A stretch of 62,136 nt of DNA from an uncultured Verrucomicrobiaceae bacterium (lineage in GTDB: Bacteria > Verrucomicrobiota > Verrucomicrobiia > Verrucomicrobiales > Verrucomicrobiaceae), in NCBI GenBank assembly GCA_937872615.1, contig CALMTT010000592.1, positions 1 to 62,136 of the forward strand. Reading direction: 5' to 3'. Below are positions 45,137-53,424 of the stretch, piece after piece (positions within the stretch are counted from its first letter, which is position 1; every line of letters starts with the position of its first letter). The notes beneath the pieces are model-generated. The model ran no database searches. It was not told where the DNA came from and saw only the letters and a list, made by a program, of their open reading frames with translations. The position numbers and the translations under genes were made by a program.

Positions 45137-45290
45137 ATCGCGTCAACACTGCTTCCAAAATCATCAACACCTAACCTCGACACCAAAATTCGACAGCTCA
45201 AGGCTGGCGAAGAGTCGTGACAACGATGTTCCCGAAACAGGCGCAAGCCCGACGGGACATGATGAAATTAATACGGGCATTCGCGCACCT

Positions 45291-45749
45291 ATGTCCTCAC
45301 AAGCCGAGGCAAGTCCTCATGCCAAAAAGGTGCGCAAGTCATCGCAAATGAAACCCACATCGAGCCCGCAATGGCTCGCTTTCACAAATAACGACCCCAC
45401 AGGGGCCATTCGAGCTAAGCTATGTTACAATGTTAACGAGACAGCGAGTGCTCTCGGCGTCTCATCCACCACGATCTATCGACTAACGGCTCGTGGCGTG
45501 CTCAAACCCTTGCGTCATATCCGGCATCTATCATTTCCGGTCGCGCAGCTCATCAGCATCGCTGGCGGAGATGGCTCCGTGATCAACGTGCCATCCAATG
45601 CCAAAAAAGATAGAAAAAACAAGAGACCGAAACCTGCCCCAACTCCTCCGGGGCCTCTAGAATATAACCCGAGCTGGCCGTTCCTACCGGGCCTGTCACC
45701 CGACGAGGTGCTGGCTAGGCAGGAAAAACGGAAAGGGGGTTGCCAATGA
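45291..45749 (+). CDS. Excisionase/MerR-type helix-turn-helix protein
   Basis: The 152-aa protein has a clear HTH in the middle: LCYNVNETASALGVSSTTIY then RLTARGVLKPLRHIRHLSFP and VAQLISIAG. This is the pattern of the excisionase-family DNA-binding domain. The N-terminus is charged, and the C-terminus is Lys/Pro-rich (KKDRKNKRPKPAPTPPGP), unlike small excisionases. It may control excision, or expression of the next two genes. Its stop overlaps the following start (ATGA), so the genes are coupled. Confidence 0.7.
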   Translation: MSSQAEASPHAKKVRKSSQMKPTSSPQWLAFTNNDPTGAIRAKLCYNVNETASALGVSSTTIYRLTARGVLKPLRHIRHLSFPVAQLISIAGGDGSVINVPSNAKKDRKNKRPKPAPTPPGPLEYNPSWPFLPGLSPDEVLARQEKRKGGCQ

Positions 45750-45973
45750 TACGCACCCCATCTCCCAACCGCGCCATCACCATCGGCGACAGGCGCATCG
45801 GCACAGGGGCTTCGGCTACGCTGCACAGTATTATGAAGCGCATGCAAAAATGGGACACCAAGTTTCTCTACCGGGTGCTGCGCGAAAACAGCAGCCAACT
45901 GTGGAGGACCGCAGCTCAGCTCGTCATTGATGAGCGAATCGCTGAAATCCCGAAGGATGACCCACAAAAATAG
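45746..45973 (+). CDS. Small hypothetical protein (75 aa)
   Basis: The ATG overlaps the stop of the HTH gene. The protein is basic and helical in its second half (KWDTKFLYRVLRENSSQLW), with no recognised family. Translational coupling to the excisionase-like gene and proximity to the Rep-like gene suggest an accessory role in the element's replication or excision. Confidence 0.5.
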   Translation: MIRTPSPNRAITIGDRRIGTGASATLHSIMKRMQKWDTKFLYRVLRENSSQLWRTAAQLVIDERIAEIPKDDPQK

Positions 45974-45997
45974 AGGGGCCGTCACCAGAGAACACCG

Positions 45998-46027
45998 GCT
46001 GCCGGGGACTTCTTCGTCCCCGGCAGC
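45998..46027. terminator. Strong hairpin (12-bp perfect stem)
   Basis: GCTGCCGGGGAC-ttcttc-GTCCCCGGCAGC lies 25 nt after the small gene and 50 nt before the Rep-like start. There is no T-run. It may terminate transcription, or be a structured single-strand site such as a replication origin. Confidence 0.5.
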
Positions 46028-46051
46028 TTACTCCGGTATCACACTCCAAAC

Positions 46052-46068
46052 GTGCAGTTTTTCTGCAC
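46052..46068. other. Small hairpin before the Rep-like gene
   Basis: GTGCAG-ttttt-CTGCAC forms a 6-bp stem ending 10 nt before the start codon at 46079. It could hide the ribosome binding site or serve as a Rep recognition structure. Confidence 0.4.
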
Positions 46069-46078
46069 ATCAACATGT

Positions 46079-47080
46079 ATGATCGACACCATCACTTTTA
46101 ATTGTTCCATACCAATAATCCCTGACCGCATCGAGGCACTGCAAGACGCACTCAAAGATAGCAAATCAAGCTCTAGTAAACAACACAAGGGCAACCGGAT
46201 CATCAGATCCAGAAAATGGTCCTTCAGCCTGCCCGGCTTGCGCCTATTCTGCTCAGACACAGGTCGCCTCACCAAAATAGAATGCGAGTTACCCAGCCTA
46301 CTTTGGGGTCACAATGGTAGGCTTATCCATGATCAGGACGCCATCGACAAAGCTCTTCAAGTGCTCTCGAAGCTACTCCGGTTCATCTCTCCAACAGATT
46401 CAAATGGAGAGTATTCCACCATTGACCTCGGTCATATCTGTCGGATCGACCTGACCTGGCAGTATGACCTCGCAGTTCAAGATTTGAAGGACCTGCTTCA
46501 GCATGCCAAGCACCCTCGCATACACAGTCCACCAGATCTATATGGCAACGGCAACCTCTGCTTTCATGGAAAGAACCTTCGCATCAGCATTTACGACAAG
46601 CTGAAGAAGGAAAAAAGCGGTGCCCCCAGACCAGCATCCGCTCAACATGCTTGCCGCGTCGAATGCCAGCTAAAGTCGAAGAAGTATATCGCCGCGCGGT
46701 TCGGCCTGAATTCTGATGAAGGCTTGCGAAGGCTAAACTTTGGTGATTTGTATGGGGTCTTCCGCGACCTACTGTTGGGCTTTGCACAACCGAGGCATCT
46801 GGCAAAAGCCCCCGCAAATGGGATTGATACCTTTCTAGCGGTCGAGGCACAGAGGGACCCTGACATTATTGCCCGCTACATCCATCAATGCGGACTCAGT
46901 AAGAGAACGGCATCTGATCTAAAGCACAAAATCACTGCTGCAAAACTGATGTCGTTCCATCTAACGCAGTTAGTTCCGACAGGGAGGCCTCCACCTCCGG
47001 TAGAAGTAATCCATCAAAAAACAGAAGAGAAATATCAGAAGCTCGTTCGGCAAAACAAGGAAGTCCTGGGCATTTTATGA
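46079..47080 (+). CDS. Putative replication initiation protein (phage/plasmid gene II/X-like)
   Basis: From the ATG at 46079 the protein is 333 aa. LWGHNGRLIHDQDAIDKALQ (residues ~79-98) and CRIDLTWQYDLAVQD, followed later by RISIYDKLKKEKSG and CRVECQLKSKKYIAARFG, resemble the gene II/X family of filamentous-phage and plasmid replication initiators. In those, a Tyr nicks the double-strand origin; a Tyr candidate is in SIYDKLKK. The C-terminus is Lys-rich. The match is from memory of family motifs, so this is moderate. Its position behind an excisionase-like gene at a tRNA scar fits a replicating integrative element. Confidence 0.5.
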   Translation: MIDTITFNCSIPIIPDRIEALQDALKDSKSSSSKQHKGNRIIRSRKWSFSLPGLRLFCSDTGRLTKIECELPSLLWGHNGRLIHDQDAIDKALQVLSKLLRFISPTDSNGEYSTIDLGHICRIDLTWQYDLAVQDLKDLLQHAKHPRIHSPPDLYGNGNLCFHGKNLRISIYDKLKKEKSGAPRPASAQHACRVECQLKSKKYIAARFGLNSDEGLRRLNFGDLYGVFRDLLLGFAQPRHLAKAPANGIDTFLAVEAQRDPDIIARYIHQCGLSKRTASDLKHKITAAKLMSFHLTQLVPTGRPPPPVEVIHQKTEEKYQKLVRQNKEVLGIL

Positions 47081-47999
47081 GGAAATAAATTCACCAAGTC
47101 CATTCGCCTGCACGCCTGCGCCAGCAGGCAGGCGTGCAGGCAAGAATCAAAAAAGCAAATTTGTCTGCTGGTGCCATAGTGAGCGGATGCTAACGAAGCA
47201 CCAGCGGGCAAATCGCATCGAAGGACAATGGCGAGCCTGCTGGCCATTATATGGAGATGCCCTTTATTGCCCATGTTCAACTATGAAGAGAGTTCATCCT
47301 TTGGGGGTACCGCTCCATTGCAGCGCGAAGAAAATAATCGAAATTCCCGCTTTTGAGGTCCAAAATGACGGCAACCGGAAGAGATATTATTCCCCATCGA
47401 CTTTATAGCCTTTACTGTCGGTGGGAAACATCAAGATTTTCACCCGCTTATCGGGGCCCATGGCTCCGCTAAGCAGGTGGAAACGTTGGTTTTTGAAAAA
47501 ACAGAAAGATCGACGGTAGTGCTCACAAGGGTGCCATCACGGTCGAAAACTGGTGTGCGCTGACGGGTTGTTCTACCGGGATTATTGCCTACGCATGCTC
47601 GCACTGGAAAATTGCTGCGCATTTCGCAAATTGTCGCTCATTTCAAAATGACGGGAGAATTTTGAAATTCGGTTTTTGTTCGCAGTCTTCGGTTCAGGTG
47701 CTGCCTCCATGCCTTAAACCGCTCATTTTCAGGTTGCGCCTGAAGATCGTCTTGAGAACGGGTCACTCCCACGGACCTCCCGGCTTCCATCGAAGTTGGA
47801 ACTGTGACTTGTTGGCAGCAGCAGAAGCGGGCGGGAGGAGGAATGAAGCGGCAAAGTGGACAACTTGCTCAAGTGAAAGTGCTGGCTCCATTCTGACGGA
47901 CTTTTTCCAGAATGCTTTCCATATCACCTGTCGGCTCGGGTCGGACCAGAAGAAATCACAAGAGCCGATATCTACACCATTTTATCAACTGCAATCGAA
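47081..47999. other. Long interval without a supported gene
   Basis: Only short frames occur here (for example 47187-47408 plus and 47440-47622 minus), with no ribosome binding site, family motif or consistent codon use. The interval is AT-rich and may contain decayed genes. It holds the 14-bp hairpin listed separately. Confidence 0.5.
47106..47141. repeat. Perfect 14-bp palindromic hairpin
   Basis: GCCTGCACGCCTGC and GCAGGCGTGCAGGC flank an 8-nt loop, 25 nt after the Rep-like stop. It is far more GC-rich than its surroundings. It could be a terminator, a REP-type insert or part of an origin. Confidence 0.6.
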
Positions 48000-49211
48000 T
48001 CAGTGCACTTCATCAAGTGACAAAACAATTCTGAATCCACAATCAACCGACCTCGTAGTGGATTTGACTTCGCAGCGAGTGGACGACATCAAATAGAACT
48101 GTGCGCTATAGTTCCAAGATCCACCGCGTGCCGGATGCCCCTCATGTTTCGGATTATACCAATCCTCACACATCTCGAACACATTACCCCCCAAGTCATA
48201 AATGCCGCGTTCATTTGCCCTAAAGCGCATGACCGGCGAAGTATGTGCAAAGCCATCCGTATATTGTTCAAAGAGAGGGAAATTAGACGGCAGATTCAGT
48301 GCCCGCACTTCAACGCCAGCGTAGTTGCCAACCAAATTTATAGGGGGGAACTGTCTACCCCAAGGATATACGCCAAGCACCTTTCCGCTTTTCTCTTCTG
48401 GCGGCAAGTCTTTGTCTTCTTTGTCTCCTATTCCGACCGCCTGACTCCATTCATGGTCTGTAGGTAGCCGATAGGTGTACCCGTCCTTCATGCTGAGCCA
48501 TTTACAAAAAGCTTGAGCATCTTCCCAATTAACGCATGTCACAGGGTGTTCCCCTGATTGAGCAAATCCAAGATTGGACCATGAAAAACCGCTTCTGAAA
48601 GCCCATCCTTCAGAGGTGAGTGTCAATGGTGGGTTGTTGTTGCCATAATCAAATTTGGCATCGGAGACAAAGACGGCGAAATCAGCCACCCTGGTCTCGT
48701 GGATGCAAAAGAGAAATTTTGTTCCAGCCATAGGGACAAACTTCATCCCTAACGAGTTGGACCAAGGGTGTTCGATGGAAGCCTCGTTGGGGCGGTGTTG
48801 TCGCATCAGAATGCAATGAAATGTCCCGGTTCTGAACTCAAGGCCGCCGGTAACTTTGACAATGGTGAAGGGCCAGGAATCCTCACCGTCTTTGAATACA
48901 CCTCGCGCCGATAAGTCTTCTGCAACTGCTTCTACTGCATAGATCCTACCATTAAATCGAAGAGTGCCAGACATCTTGTCGATGCCTGAATTCAGCACCA
49001 ATTGCACATCTGTAGAGGTGAATAGTCCAACGAAAGAGTTTGGAGGAGAAGATTGCTGCGCTTGACGATCGCTGGCTGCAATTTGACTGTAGCAAAGAAT
49101 CATCGAGCCGGCTAGTGCGACAGCACAGCAAAGTGCGGTGATGAGCCAAGAGTGGTTCTGCAACCTAATTCTGATTGATGGAGATCGTGCGTTGCTGGCC
49201 CATAAAGTCAT
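48000..49211 (-). CDS. Membrane-anchored FGE-like protein with an extra ~75-aa module
   Basis: From the ATG at 49211 (403 aa) a membrane helix lies at about 22-45 (LITALCCAVALAGSMILCY). Residues ~61-136 are a beta-rich module (VGLFTSTDVQLVLNSG, SGTLRFNGRIYAVEAV, KDGEDSWPF) that recurs twice in the secreted SH3 protein at 53425. Residues ~152-399 form an FGE/sulfatase-modifying-factor-like domain (NSLGMKFVPMAGTKF, YRLPTDHEWSQAVG, GGNVFEMCEDWYN, GGSWNY, CGFRIVL). The pair of catalytic cysteines of true FGE is not evident, so a binding or non-canonical role is likely. The frame opens farther upstream to 49436, so the start is uncertain. Confidence 0.75.
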   Translation of the reverse strand: MTLWASNARSPSIRIRLQNHSWLITALCCAVALAGSMILCYSQIAASDRQAQQSSPPNSFVGLFTSTDVQLVLNSGIDKMSGTLRFNGRIYAVEAVAEDLSARGVFKDGEDSWPFTIVKVTGGLEFRTGTFHCILMRQHRPNEASIEHPWSNSLGMKFVPMAGTKFLFCIHETRVADFAVFVSDAKFDYGNNNPPLTLTSEGWAFRSGFSWSNLGFAQSGEHPVTCVNWEDAQAFCKWLSMKDGYTYRLPTDHEWSQAVGIGDKEDKDLPPEEKSGKVLGVYPWGRQFPPINLVGNYAGVEVRALNLPSNFPLFEQYTDGFAHTSPVMRFRANERGIYDLGGNVFEMCEDWYNPKHEGHPARGGSWNYSAQFYLMSSTRCEVKSTTRSVDCGFRIVLSLDEVH

Positions 49212-49258
49212 GTGCAGAACATATGAGGGAACACACACACCGAAAGCTCCTCGACTAG

Positions 49259-49302
49259 CCCACTTTTGTTGGATCCTGAACCCATTTTGTTGGGTCTGTA
49301 GT
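49259..49302. repeat. Imperfect direct repeat upstream of the FGE-like gene
   Basis: CCCACTTTTGTTGGATCCTG and CCCATTTTGTTGGGTCTG stand side by side, 50-90 nt before the presumed start at 49211. They could be tandem operator sites; no known regulator is assigned. Confidence 0.35.
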
Positions 49303-49460
49303 AGTTTATCGGTCAGCACAGGCAGCAGTACACCATTAACAGAGTCCCAGTTCTCGTGCCCCAAAGCAGGCAAGACAAGGCCGAGATGACGAAATTCGGT
49401 TTGAACAACGATTGCATAGCTCAATCTGAAGGACATCGGCAGTGAAACTGTTGGGAGTGA

Positions 49461-49931
49461 ATGAGCATATTCTTAGAACGCGTTACAAACGAAAGGATAA
49501 AGGTGATCGAGCGTTATGTGGTTGTGGATCGCTTTTATGATTTCAAGCGCGTTGATCGCATTCGTATGGGCAACAGGCTTGCCCGCATTACGAGCGTCAC
49601 CGCCCAAAGGGTGGAGTACACTGACGAGGCTGGGCGCGCATGGTTTATCGATCTCGATGAATGTGCCCGCATCGGTTCCTGCTTGGAACATGCGGGCTTG
49701 TTTCCGCCGAGTGATGATCTGGATTGGGCCGCCGTGGCGACAGATGAAAGTCGTTGTGCCGAATCCTCAGCCGCCACCAGTGGCTGTGTGGGATTGCGAG
49801 GTGCCCTGGATGAGCCAGCATGGTTTCAGTTCCTCGACCAACGGCGGACTCAATTCGAGTTCACTGATGGAAGAGCCCTGTATGCAGAGTTGCTGAACCC
49901 GATGGGGCGAATGACCTTTGATGCCTGTTGA
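49461..49931 (+). CDS. Hypothetical protein (156 aa)
   Basis: A GGGAGTG-type ribosome binding site precedes the ATG. The first half is a small beta-rich segment (NRLARITSVTAQRVEYTDEA, AWFIDLDECARIG); the rest looks disordered. No signal peptide or membrane helix is seen, so it is probably cytoplasmic, unlike the secreted proteins that follow. No family recognised. A gene divergent from the FGE-like gene at this place may share its control region. Confidence 0.55.
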   Translation: MSIFLERVTNERIKVIERYVVVDRFYDFKRVDRIRMGNRLARITSVTAQRVEYTDEAGRAWFIDLDECARIGSCLEHAGLFPPSDDLDWAAVATDESRCAESSAATSGCVGLRGALDEPAWFQFLDQRRTQFEFTDGRALYAELLNPMGRMTFDAC

Positions 49932-50077
49932 TCCCAGGCAGAGCTTGCGTTTGAGGCGATTGGGGCTTCGCAGGATGAGGGCAGCGACAGACAAGAGCGG
50001 CTCAGCATTGTGACTTTCTGCCGAAGGCGTGACGCTCGATAATCCTTACACAGGCAATTCACGTCATCCTGATCACG

Positions 50078-51793
50078 ATGAAAACACCCTCTGCTATCCC
50101 GGCCTTCTTCTTGTCCTCGGTGCTTATCATTCTGAGCGGTTTCGAGAGCGCGTGGAGCCAGCCGAGTGATCGGACCAGCACTTACAGCATCACGGGCATC
50201 GCCATCAATGATGTGCTGAACGTCAGATCTGGACCTGGGATGAATTTCCCAATCGTGGCCAAGCTCTCCGATGGTGATGGTGGCGTGCGCATCACGGGGG
50301 AAAGTGTTGTCAATGGAGAAGACGACTGGGTGCCGATCCAGTTCCCAGGCGGGAAAGGTTGGACCCGTCCGAAGTTTTTGACCTTGTCACCAAGCCGTAT
50401 TGAAGCCCAGGAAGCCAGTGGTATCCCGGCGGGATTTGAAATCCCCGAGTCAAGCCGATCACCCAACGGCAAGTATGGCGTGCTGGTGCCGAGCGAACTG
50501 AAGGATGACAAGTGGCCGGCCAGTGATCAGAATAAACTCGTCGAGATCGCCACAGGCCGTGTTTTGGCCGTTATCCGAGGACAGACTGGTGTGGCAAACG
50601 TGGGGAATCACGCTCTGGTCCCGAAGTGGTCCGCCGACAGCTCCCTGCTTCTCTGGGAGGTTGCTGGAGACTGGGAACCTGTTGCTCTGGCATTGCTGAA
50701 AATTGACCGTGGCACGGTAAAGTGGCAGGTGAATATCAAGAAGGAGGCGCAGCAGGCCGCCATTGCTGCTGCCTTTGCTGCGGACCACACCACTGCCGAG
50801 AAAGCCAGTGAGTGGAACTTGAGTCATCGGCCGCGATTCCCCAACACGCACGGCTTCCAAATCTGGGTGGAAGCGGGCGGGAAGGATGCCGAAGGCCGTC
50901 AGAAACCTCCAGTGCTGCCGCTGTCCGTTCATGCAGCGTTGGAAACTCGTCCACCGCGCACAGCAGATTTTCCTGATGACCTTTCCATGGCCATCGAAGT
51001 TGATGGCCAAATCACAAGGGATGGCGAATTTGTGGAGATCACCTTTAAGCCACTCGCTGGCGATGAATCCAAGGTTTATCGTGTAACCGGCATTGATTCC
51101 GATGATGTGCTTAACGTCAGGTCTGGTCCAGGCGCGAATTATTCCATTGTGGCCAAGTTTCTTAATGGCAAACGAGGATTCCGGATCACAGGGCAAAGCG
51201 TCAACAACGGAGCGGATGACTGGGTGCCCATTGAATGGGAGACCATTGAAAATGAAGACGGGAAGGGCAAGGGGTGGACTCGGCCAATGTATTTGGCAGA
51301 GGAATCCGACTCATGGAAGCCCAACGATAACAGGCCACTGGCCACCAAGCCACCCCCAGTTAAGGAGCCTGCGTCGGAGGCTGGCAGTCCAGTTTCATCA
51401 CTCAGATTCAGATTTGATGGTGAATTCATTCCCAGTTGGAGCAGCACTGTCCCAAAATCCATGGGAACTTACAAAGGAAGGACGATCACGATCACGATTG
51501 CTAAAGCAGCCGGAGCATCCAACGAGCGCCCACCTGCGAAGGATCTCGCGCTGCTCGACACCATTCTATTGCGACTTCCGCAGGTTCTCGCGGCAGCGGA
51601 GAAGGCCATCACCCATTTCAACAAAGAAGCGGAAAGCAACTACATCGAAAGGCCGAACATCTACATTGGAGACCCGGGGCCGCATGAGACTTGGGTTTTT
51701 ACCGTCTACGAAAAAGATGCGGATGATACTGAGGGGCTCAGCCTGATGTTTTCCGGAACGGAATTTGTGGAGATCGCTGACCCACCCTTCTGA
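50078..51793 (+). CDS. Secreted protein with two bacterial SH3 domains
   Basis: A signal peptide (FFLSSVLIILSGFESAWS) is followed by an SH3b domain at ~36-101 (DVLNVRSGPGMNFPIVAKL, DDWVPIQFPGGKGWTRPKFL) and a middle region at ~125-325 with a propeller-like strand (HALVPKWSADSSLLLW). A second SH3b follows at ~333-408 with the same signature but an 8-residue insert before GKGWTRP. A ~160-residue C-terminal domain of unknown type ends the protein. SH3b domains usually bind peptidoglycan or protein partners. Three more genes downstream carry the same module, so this is a gene family, not a single enzyme. Confidence 0.8.
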   Translation: MKTPSAIPAFFLSSVLIILSGFESAWSQPSDRTSTYSITGIAINDVLNVRSGPGMNFPIVAKLSDGDGGVRITGESVVNGEDDWVPIQFPGGKGWTRPKFLTLSPSRIEAQEASGIPAGFEIPESSRSPNGKYGVLVPSELKDDKWPASDQNKLVEIATGRVLAVIRGQTGVANVGNHALVPKWSADSSLLLWEVAGDWEPVALALLKIDRGTVKWQVNIKKEAQQAAIAAAFAADHTTAEKASEWNLSHRPRFPNTHGFQIWVEAGGKDAEGRQKPPVLPLSVHAALETRPPRTADFPDDLSMAIEVDGQITRDGEFVEITFKPLAGDESKVYRVTGIDSDDVLNVRSGPGANYSIVAKFLNGKRGFRITGQSVNNGADDWVPIEWETIENEDGKGKGWTRPMYLAEESDSWKPNDNRPLATKPPPVKEPASEAGSPVSSLRFRFDGEFIPSWSSTVPKSMGTYKGRTITITIAKAAGASNERPPAKDLALLDTILLRLPQVLAAAEKAITHFNKEAESNYIERPNIYIGDPGPHETWVFTVYEKDADDTEGLSLMFSGTEFVEIADPPF

Positions 51794-51831
51794 CCATCCC
51801 AAATGGAGCACAACATAGAAGCGCAACACCC

Positions 51832-53358
51832 ATGAAACGCCGCCCCAACCCTACTTTAGCCGGTTCACTATCCTCGATGTTGTTCCTGTTGCTGATGTCT
51901 GTCGCGACCGCAGGAACAAACACGATCGAAACCCCGACCTACTCCACCGCTGATGGCAAGCATCGCGGTGACATCACCGTCACCCCGTTGATGTCCAATC
52001 AAGTGGCCGACAAGATGGGGAAATTTAGGTTGAGTTACTCGCTTTGGACACTCGTTGGAGAACCGGTGCAGGACTACCTGTTTTCCTGGGACTGGCCCAA
52101 AGGCGAGATCACCGTCGGCAACGCTATGATCGACGGCAAACAAGTTCCCGTCACGACGAAGGACTTGGCTAAATACCCGGACCTTTTGGGAAGATTTGTG
52201 GCGGTCAAACCAGTCGGCTTGACCTTGACCGCCAGCATCGATTTCTATCCCAAAGGGAAACCCGGGCAGGCCGCTTGGGCGGGACCGGAGTGGGTAGGCA
52301 GGCTGACCATCAAGCCCGATTTCATTCAGGCTGCTGGCAAGCCCGGCCTATCGTTCTCGCCGGGCAGCCCGGACTGGGCGGATTTCTTTTCGCTCATCCC
52401 GGTCAGCCACGAACCCGCCGGAAAGGCTGAACGGGCGCGCCTGCACAAGAAGATCTGGGCCGAGTCGAGGGAGGTGCGGCTGCGGAATCTTGAGATCACC
52501 CAGATCGAATGGCCTGACGGTGAGTTCACCAGCATTCTGCGTGACTACGCACGACTAGAAAGTCAGGAGGGTAAAATTGCTGACACCAAACCAACCGAAC
52601 CCAAGGAACCCAAAATCAATCCTTTTGAGCTGGCAATTGCCAAGAACGCAACCAAAGCGGCAAATCCATTCGAGAATCCGGCACCCAAGACAGAATCTGC
52701 AGCACCGAATCTCACGGCGAGCCAAACTGGGCGTGGTTGGAAGTATCTAACGCGAGAAGAGTCAACAGCACCGAGTTTCCCGGCGACCCAAACTGGTATC
52801 CCCCAAACACAAACGAGCAGCACAAGCGCAGAAGCTCACTCAACTCATGATAGCAACACGCGGGTCATTTATGCGGTGGTGAGTAATTGGTTGTCTCCGG
52901 TGCTTGAGCACAGATTCCATTTAAGTGCATCTGGTGCCCCTGGCTGCGAGCAAAATCCTGAATGCCGGGAACAAATGGCAAAGGACAAAGCAAATCAACA
53001 AATCTTCAACGCCTTCCAGAGGAGTCGTGCATATGGAGTATTTAACATTGAATGGAGTCCAGGAACAGACATCAAGGCGAAGCAATTTGAGGTAGCAACT
53101 GACGCTCATAACGCCGGACGAATTTTGAGTTTGGGGGATATTATAGGTAAAGGTAACTTCAACGATATGGAGTCATGGGCCAAATCGGTTGCTGATGAAA
53201 TGGTATCCCCTCCGCCGGGTTTTCGATTTTTTCGAAGTAACTACAATGTGCGTTACTACGCGAACCGCGCTGATGCCATCGCATCGATCAAGCCCTCCAA
53301 CTTTCAAAAGATCGAAGCGGCGCGTCAACCAATGAGGCTAAAAGATGGAAAACAATGA
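51832..53358 (+). CDS. Hypothetical exported protein (508 aa)
   Basis: A signal peptide is visible (SSMLFLLLMSVATAG). The N-terminal half is beta-rich (LSYSLWTLVGEPVQDYLFSW, VAVKPVGLTLTASIDFYPKG). Residues ~255-340 are low-complexity and contain a repeated (S/T)QTG unit flanked by Ala/Pro. No SH3 module is present although the gene sits inside the SH3 family. It starts 38 nt after the preceding gene, consistent with an operon. No function recognised. Confidence 0.65.
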   Translation: MKRRPNPTLAGSLSSMLFLLLMSVATAGTNTIETPTYSTADGKHRGDITVTPLMSNQVADKMGKFRLSYSLWTLVGEPVQDYLFSWDWPKGEITVGNAMIDGKQVPVTTKDLAKYPDLLGRFVAVKPVGLTLTASIDFYPKGKPGQAAWAGPEWVGRLTIKPDFIQAAGKPGLSFSPGSPDWADFFSLIPVSHEPAGKAERARLHKKIWAESREVRLRNLEITQIEWPDGEFTSILRDYARLESQEGKIADTKPTEPKEPKINPFELAIAKNATKAANPFENPAPKTESAAPNLTASQTGRGWKYLTREESTAPSFPATQTGIPQTQTSSTSAEAHSTHDSNTRVIYAVVSNWLSPVLEHRFHLSASGAPGCEQNPECREQMAKDKANQQIFNAFQRSRAYGVFNIEWSPGTDIKAKQFEVATDAHNAGRILSLGDIIGKGNFNDMESWAKSVADEMVSPPPGFRFFRSNYNVRYYANRADAIASIKPSNFQKIEAARQPMRLKDGKQ

Positions 53359-53424
53359 TGCTCCCCTTGTCACAAACAACACAGGCACAGAGCTAAAGGT
53401 TTGAGTGCCACATCGCTTTCAATT

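Noticed and set aside
44690..45290. Integrase gene next to the tRNA scar
   Set aside because: No long frame with tyrosine-recombinase motifs is present on either strand; only repeats are seen.
47440..47622. 60-codon minus-strand gene
   Set aside because: There is no ribosome binding site, hydrophobic segment or motif; it is probably chance or decayed sequence.
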